Shown here in pieces: positions 6,793-11,805 of a DNA stretch of 11,805 nucleotides. Position numbers and translations under genes: made by a program. Location of the stretch: NCBI GenBank assembly GCA_025960445.1, contig JAICIT010000034.1:1-11805 (forward strand), written 5' to 3'. The notes under the pieces were generated by a model. It was not told where the DNA came from. It saw nothing but the letters and a program-made list of their open reading frames with translations, and made no database searches. This DNA is from Bradyrhizobium sp. GTDB taxonomy: Bacteria; Pseudomonadota; Alphaproteobacteria; Rhizobiales; Xanthobacteraceae. The number at the start of each line of letters is the position of its first letter. Position 1 is the stretch's first letter.

Positions 6793-7704
6793 TTATGCAT
6801 GGATCGCACCCTCGGCTGCCGGGCCGCGCAGCGGCGCTCGGAATCCAAAAGGCTCAATCTTTTTCGGCCCAACCACAATCATCTCGCCTTGTAGCCGCAA
6901 GGCAGCGCCTTCGATCAATCCGGCTGCCAAAAGTTTTCTCGCACTGGCGACTCCACCTTGGAGCGCTTCGTCGATTTCACGGCCCGACAATTCACCGACA
7001 TCGCGGGTGACCAGAAGCGCGCCAAGGTCGCTGTCGGGCTGCAAATCACACGCCGGGCAGCGCACGATGGCAGGATGTCCGGGCAAATCGACCGCGTTCG
7101 CCACGATCGTGGCTGCCGCGTCGGCCTGCGCTGCGGTTTGCGCAAGCACAGTCACCGCATCTGCGATGCCGAGCGAGAAACTGCGCCCGTGGCGGCCGCT
7201 GGTCGCAACCCCTCGCGTCCGGTCGTCGGCACGTATAGTCATGGTTTGCAGCAGGCCAGGTGCATCCGGCCGCTCCGCAAGGCCGACGGTGAACTGTTCG
7301 GCACCGGTAAGATGCAGCGCAATGTCGCCGCCATTGTTGACGTAGGCGCGCGCGAGCCGTGAGTTGTCGGTTATCGCGGACAGGATCTCTTCCGCGACCG
7401 AGCCTGCGACCGCCGCCATCGGCGTGATGAAGCAATCCGCGGCAAATGGCCTCACCGCATCGTGCATACGACGCGCCACCTTGCCTCGCAGCGCGCAATG
7501 CGCGGGGTTGGCACGCTGGCGCAACAGTGGCAGTTCATCGCAAAGCTTATCGAGCAGGCCGGTAAACCGCCGCGCAGCGGCGCTATAGGCTCGCCGGACG
7601 TCTGCTTCGTTGCCGCTCGCCTCTATGATCAGGTCAATCGGACCGTCCTGCAGATGCAGCCGCCTGCCATCGGCCAGAAAGCTGACCTGCGGAGCGCGCC
7701 TCAT
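6793..7704 (-). CDS. UPF0280 family protein, ApbE-like (candidate flavin-transfer protein)
   Basis: A 303-residue protein of the UPF0280 family, which belongs to the ApbE-like superfamily. The family-typical start is MRRAPQVSFLADGRRLHLQDGPIDL. Visible ApbE-like elements are YVNNGGDIAL at 121-130 (compare NaGGD of ApbE), GVATSGRHGR at 165-174 and QADAAATIVANAV at 193-205, which keeps the ADxxxT spacing (Asp195, Thr199) that binds the metal ion in ApbE flavin transferases. The HxxDPxTG segment usual in ApbE between the last two motifs is missing; only SLGIADAVTVLA is there. No signal peptide is seen, whereas many ApbE proteins are exported. The start ATG overlaps the hnr stop by 4 bp, implying co-translation. 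Function is not established; flavinylation of Hnr is my hypothesis from this pairing. Confidence 0.88.
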   Translation of the reverse strand: MRRAPQVSFLADGRRLHLQDGPIDLIIEASGNEADVRRAYSAAARRFTGLLDKLCDELPLLRQRANPAHCALRGKVARRMHDAVRPFAADCFITPMAAVAGSVAEEILSAITDNSRLARAYVNNGGDIALHLTGAEQFTVGLAERPDAPGLLQTMTIRADDRTRGVATSGRHGRSFSLGIADAVTVLAQTAAQADAAATIVANAVDLPGHPAIVRCPACDLQPDSDLGALLVTRDVGELSGREIDEALQGGVASARKLLAAGLIEGAALRLQGEMIVVGPKKIEPFGFRAPLRGPAAEGAIHA

Positions 7705-9158
7705 GTACGCAATCCCGACGACGCAGCCGATGGTGAAAACATCTGAAGCTTCTCGATGTTTTCCTTTAATGACGCCAGCGGTCGCACATGATCCATATGA
7801 CCACCCAGAGCCGCATAATCTGACAGCCGAAGTGTAAATTCAATCGGCGCCACCAGTGCCGGCGTCGGAACGTATCCGAAAGCGCCGGCGGGTAATCGCG
7901 TGACGTCGACCATGAAGGTAATGCCGCCTCCCGGCCAGACATAGACGGGTGCGCCGCCACTGGTGACGCGCGTCAATGCGTCCTTTACCGAGCGCGTCAG
8001 GCGAACCGGATTGTCGGTAACTCCAGCGCGTAACGATCCGCCCGCGCCGCCCATGAAGAGCACAGTGCATAACGCCGGCTCACAATTCTCCTGGATCCGC
8101 TCGACCGAGGCTCGGAGATCGACCGGTAACTCCCTTTCAACAGGCCTGAGCGCCTCGTCCAGTTCATAGAAGGCTGCGTGTTCGCCCGTGGTGCTGACCA
8201 TCAGCATGGTCATGCCGGGCCGTGCCTTCTTTGCATCGAACGGACCGAGCACCGAGAGCGGATCGGAAATCCTGGTGCCGCCCCATCCTGTGCCGGGTTC
8301 GGCCACCTGAAAGTAGCGACCGGGTGTGGAACGCCGGCCCTTCATTTTGATTCCGGTATCGGGAATATCGAGCAGCTTGCCGGCCTGATGTTCGCTCAGC
8401 ACTCCGGTGATGTGGTCATCCACCACGACCACTTCGTCGACCTTGCCGTGCCATTGCTTCGCGAACATGCCGATGGTTGCCGAGCCGCACCCGACCCGCA
8501 TTCGTTCCTCAACCAATCCATTGACGATCGGAGGACATCCGGCCTGCACGACAACGTTGGCGCCGCCATCGATCGTCAGATCCACAGCCTTGCAGTTACT
8601 CAGGTCCATCAGCGCGTCGCAGGTAACCCGGCCCTCTTTCTTCGACCCGCCGGTGAGATGGTGAACGCCGCCGAGCGACAGCATCTGCGAGCCGTATTCG
8701 CTGGTCGTAACGTGCCCGATTGCCTCGCCCTGCGCGCGAACTGTCGCCGTCTCGGGCCCGAGATAGCGGTCGGTGTCGATCTTCACCTTGACGCCGCAAT
8801 AGCTGAAGATGCCTTCCGTGACGACCGTGACCATGTCGACACCGTCGATCTTCGAAGACACGATGAAGGGGGCCGGCTTGTAATCGGGATAGGTAGTGCC
8901 GGCGCCGATCGCGGTCACGACGATGTTCGGCTCATGGACGATCTTGCCATCCCAATCACCGGTGGCCTGGAATGGCACCAGCCGGCCACCTTGGGACACT
9001 GTCCGCTCGAGAAGAATATGCGGATCGACGCGCACCAACTGCCCATTCTGGTTTGCGTAACGATCACAAGCGCCTGCCGCTCCCGGTTTGATGTAACACA
9101 TCACGGGGCAGGCATCGCAGCGGATCTTGTCGTCGGCAGCAGTTGCTTCATTCAGCAT
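7701..9158 (-). CDS. hnr: 6-hydroxynicotinate reductase
   Basis: A 485-residue iron-sulfur flavoprotein expected to reduce 6-hydroxynicotinate to 1,4,5,6-tetrahydro-6-oxonicotinate. The N-terminus carries CDACPVMC and a fourth Cys (Cys14, 17, 21, 31), a likely 4Fe-4S site. Further Cys are at 121, 180, 189, 208, 224, 359 and 364. Eleven in total is near what the clusters reported for the Eubacterium barkeri enzyme (one 2Fe-2S, two 4Fe-4S) would require; that enzyme also has covalently bound flavin. I recognise the family as annotated 6-hydroxynicotinate reductase, and the nearby enamidase and nicA support it. The ATG at 9158 is preferred because GTGAGC lies about 7 bases upstream; a GTG at 9170 would add four residues but lacks a ribosome site. 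It is the first gene of the minus-strand operon and overlaps the UPF0280 gene by 4 bp. No electron-donor gene is present in the window. Confidence 0.88.
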   Translation of the reverse strand: MLNEATAADDKIRCDACPVMCYIKPGAAGACDRYANQNGQLVRVDPHILLERTVSQGGRLVPFQATGDWDGKIVHEPNIVVTAIGAGTTYPDYKPAPFIVSSKIDGVDMVTVVTEGIFSYCGVKVKIDTDRYLGPETATVRAQGEAIGHVTTSEYGSQMLSLGGVHHLTGGSKKEGRVTCDALMDLSNCKAVDLTIDGGANVVVQAGCPPIVNGLVEERMRVGCGSATIGMFAKQWHGKVDEVVVVDDHITGVLSEHQAGKLLDIPDTGIKMKGRRSTPGRYFQVAEPGTGWGGTRISDPLSVLGPFDAKKARPGMTMLMVSTTGEHAAFYELDEALRPVERELPVDLRASVERIQENCEPALCTVLFMGGAGGSLRAGVTDNPVRLTRSVKDALTRVTSGGAPVYVWPGGGITFMVDVTRLPAGAFGYVPTPALVAPIEFTLRLSDYAALGGHMDHVRPLASLKENIEKLQMFSPSAASSGLRT

Positions 9159-9244
9159 GAACAAGCTCACAGGCCAGCGTCAAACCGAAGACGGCTATAC
9201 GTAGGACGCGTCGTAAACGTAGTTCAAGCGGTCTCGACCAGATT

Positions 9245-9260
9245 GCGGCGCTTACGCCGC
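9245..9260 (-). other. Small hairpin in hnr leader
   Basis: GCGGCG at 9245-9250 and CGCCGC at 9255-9260 form a perfect 6-bp stem with a four-base loop. If transcription starts near 9276, the hairpin lies at the 5' end of the hnr message, about 85 bases before the start codon. It has no U tract. A stabilising 5' structure is possible, but chance is also possible in DNA this rich in GC. Confidence 0.35.
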
Positions 9261-9268
9261 GCAGCTCA

Positions 9269-9280
9269 TTCGTATACGAA
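9269..9280. promoter_or_regulatory. Candidate operator 1: perfect palindrome TTCGTATACGAA
   Basis: A perfect 12-bp inverted repeat lies about where transcription of the hnr operon would begin, just downstream of the candidate promoter at 9283-9311. A bound repressor there would block initiation. The related copy at 9408-9423 matches 10 of these 12 bases. The shape fits a dimeric winged-helix regulator; the operon's own MarR is one candidate, but GTATAC-centred sites are also common for GntR-family (FCD-type) proteins. Confidence 0.6.
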
Positions 9281-9282
9281 CG

Positions 9283-9311
9283 ATGTTGCGCGCGAAGCCG
9301 GGTGCTGTCAA
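9283..9311 (-). promoter_or_regulatory. Candidate promoter of the hnr operon
   Basis: On the minus strand a perfect TTGACA (9311-9306) is followed after 17 bases by CAACAT (9288-9283), a poor -10 element. The predicted start, near 9276, falls inside the perfect palindrome at 9269-9280 and gives a leader of about 118 bases. Confidence is limited by the weak -10. Confidence 0.4.
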
Positions 9312-9402
9312 GCTCGATCCGCCGCGGCACAGCGGAATATTAGCGCACCTGCCTTCGCGGTCTGTTCACAAACCGCGCAGCGCGAGACCACAGACGCCAT
9401 GG

Positions 9403-9430
9403 TTGCACGTTCGTATGCAAACGGTATCCT
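9403..9430 (+). promoter_or_regulatory. Candidate promoter of nicAB
   Basis: TTGCAC at 9403-9408 and TATCCT at 9425-9430 are 16 bases apart, a fair match to a sigma-70 promoter. The spacer is almost entirely filled by the imperfect palindrome at 9408-9423, an arrangement typical of repressor sites. The predicted start, near 9437, leaves a leader of about 50 bases before the nicA ATG. Confidence 0.45.
9408..9423. promoter_or_regulatory. Candidate operator 2: imperfect palindrome CGTTCGTATGCAAACG
   Basis: Twelve of 16 positions are symmetric. The core TTCGTATGCAAA differs from the perfect palindrome at 9269-9280 in two positions. It lies between the -35 and -10 elements of the candidate nicAB promoter. 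Sharing the core with operator 1 suggests one regulator controls both directions. Confidence 0.5.
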
Positions 9431-9487
9431 CGCAAATGGGCTGACGCGATCACGACTGCAGGAAAACGCCGGACCGGAACCAAAAGC

Positions 9488-9970
9488 ATGACGGAGCCGA
9501 TCATCCGCCTTAAGGTCAACGGCCGCACTCATGAAATCAATGCGGCCCCCGATACCGCGCTGCTTTACGTCCTGCGCAACGATCTTGAATTGAACGGGCC
9601 GAAGTTTGGCTGCGGGTTAGGCGAATGCGGGACCTGCACCGTGCTGATCGACGGCGTCGCTGCGCGTTCCTGTGTGATTCCGATCAACGGTTGCATGGAC
9701 CGCGAGATTCTGACGCTCGAGGGGCTTGGCTCGCGCGATCACCCCGATCCGGTCCAGGATGCTTTCATCAGGGAACAGGCAGCCCAATGCGGCTACTGCC
9801 TCAACGGCATGATCATGGCTACCAAGGCGCTGCTGATGCGCACGCCCCACCCTTCCGAGACCGAAGTGCTGGAAGCGCTGCGATATAATCTCTGCCGGTG
9901 CGGCGCGCACATTGAAATCGTGCGGGCCGCGATGCGGGCTGCCGGTCGCGCCATCGAGGAGCAGGATTGA
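9488..9970 (+). CDS. nicA: Nicotinate dehydrogenase small subunit, 2x[2Fe-2S]
   Basis: A 160-residue electron-transfer subunit of a xanthine-dehydrogenase-family hydroxylase. The N-terminal plant-type ferredoxin domain has Cys42, 47, 50 and 62 (CGLGECGTC motif); the C-terminal helical domain has Cys101-x2-Cys104 and Cys136-Arg-Cys138 for the second cluster. As remembered, the Pseudomonas putida NicA shares long stretches with it, including LNGPK, DGVAARSCVIP and EQAAQCGYC. NicA/NicB convert nicotinate to 6-hydroxynicotinate, with water as the oxygen source. A modest GGAA lies about nine bases before the ATG. The TGA overlaps the ATG of the large-subunit gene by one base (ATGATG-like junction, TGATG at 9968-9972). 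Alternative: another N-heterocycle hydroxylase of the IorA type; the hnr and ena neighbours favour nicotinate. Confidence 0.9.
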   Translation: MTEPIIRLKVNGRTHEINAAPDTALLYVLRNDLELNGPKFGCGLGECGTCTVLIDGVAARSCVIPINGCMDREILTLEGLGSRDHPDPVQDAFIREQAAQCGYCLNGMIMATKALLMRTPHPSETEVLEALRYNLCRCGAHIEIVRAAMRAAGRAIEEQD

Positions 9971-11805
9971 TGACCTCCCCGGTCGCTCCAGATAGCGCGC
10001 CAGTGGGAACAGGATCACTCTCTGTCGTTCGCCCGACTGCTTCCGGCGAGAAAGGCGCTTTCGAGACCTTCATCAAGGTAACGGCCGACGGCCTGGTCAC
10101 CGCCTTCAACGGCCATGTCGATCTCGGAACAGGCATTCGGACGGCGCTCGGGCAGATTGTCGCGGAGGAACTCGACGTGTCCTTTGCGCGCGTGGTCGTG
10201 GTGCTTGGCGATACCTCGCGCGTTCCCAACCAGGGCCCGACTATCGCCAGCGAGACCATTCAGATCACGGCGGTGCCATTGCGAAAGGCGGCCGCACAGG
10301 CTCGTCATTTCCTGATGGCACGGGCTGCGGAACGTCTTGAGCTGCCAGCGCAGCAGCTTTCGGTACAGGACGGCCTGGTTCGCGGAAAAGACAACCGTAG
10401 CATCAGCTATGGCGAATTGATCGCGGGCGAGACCATCCGGCTCGAACTCGCTGATGACGTCCAGGTCAAGGCGGTAAACGCATACACCATTGTAGGGGAG
10501 TCAGTGCCGCGCATTGACCTGCCCGCAAAGGCCACCGGCGAACCGGTTTATGTACACGACGTGCGCGTGCCCGGCATGCTTCACGGCCGCGTCGTGCGCC
10601 CGCCCTATGCCGGCGTCGACGCCGGCCCTTTTGTCGGCACCAGCTTGATCGCAATCGACGAGGCCTCGGTCAGCCATGTGCCTGGAATGGTCGCGGTGGT
10701 CAGGATCGGCGATTTCATTGGTGTCGTTGCTGAGCGCGAGGAAAACGCCATCAAGGCTGCCACGCAGCTCAAGGTGAGATGGAAGCCGACGCCAACGCTG
10801 CCCGATTTGCAGGACCTGCAGATGGCGCTGCGCTCAAATCCATCGCAGCCACGCACCTTGATTGACAAAGGCGATGTCGACGCCGCCATCGCGGCAGCCG
10901 CAAAGCCGATGCAACGCACGTATGTGTGGCCATACCAGATGCACGGTTCGATCGGTCCATCCTGCGCGCTGGCGGACTATCAGGAAGGCAACGTTCGGGT
11001 CTGGTCCGGCACGCAAAATCCACACATGCTGCGGGCCGATCTTGCGCTGATCCTCGCTAAGCCGGAAGGCGAAATCGACGTGATCCGGATGGAGGCGGCA
11101 GGTTGCTATGGCCGAAACTGCGCTGACGACGTTTCCGCGGATGCGGTTTTGCTCTCGCGTGCCGTCGGCCGCCCGGTCCGCGTGCAGTTGACGCGCGAAC
11201 AGGAGCACGCCTGGGAGCCAAAAGGCACCGCGCAATTGATGGACGTCAACGGCGGACTGCGCCCGGATGGAAGTGTCGCCGGTTATGATTTCGCGACACG
11301 TTACCCCTCCAACGGCGCGCCTTGCCTCGCGCTGCTGCTCACTGGCGCCGTAACAGCGGCCCCGGCGGTGTTCGAGATGGGCGACCGCACCGCTATCCCT
11401 CCTTACGACTATGAGGACATGCGGGTGGTGGCGCACGACATGCCGCCGATTGTGCGCGCCTCCTGGTTGCGCGGTGTCTCGGCGTTGCCGAACACCTTTG
11501 CACACGAATCCTATATCGATGAACTGGCAACCGAAGCCGGCGTCGATCCCATCGAATATCGGCTGCGTTATCTCAAGGACCCCCGCGGAATCGATCTGGT
11601 CAAGGCGGTTGCCGAGCGCGCGGGCTGGACGGCGCGCCCGCAGAGGCGAGAGCCGACAGCAGAGGGTGACATCGTACGTGGGCGGGGCTTTGCCTACGCG
11701 CTCTATGTGCACAGCAAATTTCCAGGCTATGGCGCCGCATGGTCAGCCTGGATCGCGGATGTCGCCGTCAACAAGGCAACCGGCGACGTCAGTGTGACGC
11801 GGGTC
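9970..11805 (+). CDS. nicB: Nicotinate dehydrogenase large (molybdopterin) subunit, 3'-truncated by window edge
   Basis: The frame is open from the ATG at 9970 to the last base, 612 codons without a stop. It matches the molybdopterin-binding subunit of the NicB/IorB type. The order of parts is unusual for xanthine-dehydrogenase relatives: residues 48-82 (GHVDLGTGIRT to GDT) resemble a block found near the C-terminus of standard subunits, and the hammerhead domain follows (PRIDLPAKATGEPVY at 180-194, GMLHGRVVRPP after it). Next come WSGTQNPH at 345-352, AAGCYGRN at 376-383 with the Gly-x-x-Gly-Arg loop near the cofactor, and FAHESYIDELA at 510-520. The usual catalytic Glu region would lie past the right edge, as would the cytochrome c domains that P. 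putida NicB carries at its C-terminus. No signal peptide is seen. Translation is coupled to nicA by a one-base stop/start overlap. Confidence 0.87.
   Translation, partial: MTSPVAPDSAPVGTGSLSVVRPTASGEKGAFETFIKVTADGLVTAFNGHVDLGTGIRTALGQIVAEELDVSFARVVVVLGDTSRVPNQGPTIASETIQITAVPLRKAAAQARHFLMARAAERLELPAQQLSVQDGLVRGKDNRSISYGELIAGETIRLELADDVQVKAVNAYTIVGESVPRIDLPAKATGEPVYVHDVRVPGMLHGRVVRPPYAGVDAGPFVGTSLIAIDEASVSHVPGMVAVVRIGDFIGVVAEREENAIKAATQLKVRWKPTPTLPDLQDLQMALRSNPSQPRTLIDKGDVDAAIAAAAKPMQRTYVWPYQMHGSIGPSCALADYQEGNVRVWSGTQNPHMLRADLALILAKPEGEIDVIRMEAAGCYGRNCADDVSADAVLLSRAVGRPVRVQLTREQEHAWEPKGTAQLMDVNGGLRPDGSVAGYDFATRYPSNGAPCLALLLTGAVTAAPAVFEMGDRTAIPPYDYEDMRVVAHDMPPIVRASWLRGVSALPNTFAHESYIDELATEAGVDPIEYRLRYLKDPRGIDLVKAVAERAGWTARPQRREPTAEGDIVRGRGFAYALYVHSKFPGYGAAWSAWIADVAVNKATGDVSVTRV

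Larger units (their letters stand above)
9159..9487. promoter_or_regulatory. Divergent control region between hnr operon and nicAB
   Basis: About 330 bp without a convincing gene separates the two divergent transcription units. It contains two related palindromes around TTCGTAT (9269-9280 and 9408-9423), one candidate promoter in each direction and a small GC hairpin (9245-9260). An 8-bp palindrome, GACGCGTC, lies at 9205-9212, flanked by TACGTA-like sequence. The length leaves room for two separate promoters controlled by a shared regulator. Confidence 0.7.

Noticed and set aside
7701..9158. Ring-opening amidohydrolase (cyanuric acid hydrolase or barbiturase type) as identity for hnr
   Set aside because: The Cys-rich N-terminus fits an iron-sulfur enzyme, and the family resemblance and neighbours point to 6-hydroxynicotinate reductase.
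8178..9491. Long + strand open frame (437 codons) antisense to hnr
   Set aside because: It lies opposite a strongly supported gene with family motifs, its translation shows no recognisable domain and is rich in His and Arg as expected of a shadow frame in GC-rich DNA, and it ends inside the nicA start.
9148..9532. Small minus-strand open frames (60-74 codons) in the divergent control region
   Set aside because: They have no ribosome site or recognisable domain and would cross the candidate promoters and the starts of hnr and nicA.
10834..11712. - strand open frame of 292 codons
   Set aside because: It is opposite the nicB-like gene, whose motifs run continuously across this stretch.
1..11805. 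CRISPR arrays, transposases, tRNA or rRNA genes, attachment sites
   Set aside because: No repeated spacer units, terminal inverted repeats, transposase motifs or tRNA-like folds were seen on either strand.

Overview
The window reads as chromosomal DNA of a GC-rich alphaproteobacterium, most likely Bradyrhizobium, Rhodopseudomonas or a relative. Grounds are the codon bias, the Liv-type ABC genes with a fused LivH-LivM permease, and a short intergenic repeat at about 981-1028 that resembles one I remember from Bradyrhizobium genomes. This is a catabolic gene cluster. I see no insertion sequence, tRNA, rRNA or CRISPR.

Layout. (1) 1-982, + strand: the 3' part of a gene for enamidase, the ring-opening amidohydrolase of reductive nicotinate breakdown. 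(2) 9158-1033, - strand: an apparent eight-gene operon. Its order of transcription is 6-hydroxynicotinate reductase (hnr), a UPF0280/ApbE-like protein, a PF06684 (DUF1185, 'amino acid synthesis') protein, a periplasmic binding protein, a fused LivHM permease, LivG, LivF and a MarR regulator. Gaps are 4-bp ATGA overlaps or under 60 bp. (3) 9159-9487: a divergent control region with two related TTCGTAT palindromes, each lying on a plausible promoter. (4) 9488-11805, + strand: nicA-like 2Fe-2S subunit and the first 612 codons of a nicB-like molybdopterin subunit, running off the right edge.

Proposed pathway: a binding-protein ABC importer takes up a pyridine carboxylate. NicAB hydroxylates nicotinate to 6-hydroxynicotinate. 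Hnr reduces the ring to 1,4,5,6-tetrahydro-6-oxonicotinate, and enamidase opens it to 2-formylglutarate and ammonia. This joins the aerobic Pseudomonas-type first step to the ring-reducing steps known from the anaerobe Eubacterium barkeri; physiology of this kind was described in Azorhizobium caulinodans. The MarR protein, last in the operon, is the obvious candidate local regulator.

The least explained parts are the UPF0280 and PF06684 genes placed directly after hnr. E. barkeri Hnr is reported to carry covalent flavin, and UPF0280 keeps parts of the ApbE flavin-transferase signature, so it is a candidate dedicated flavinylation factor for Hnr. That is inference, not shown by the sequence.
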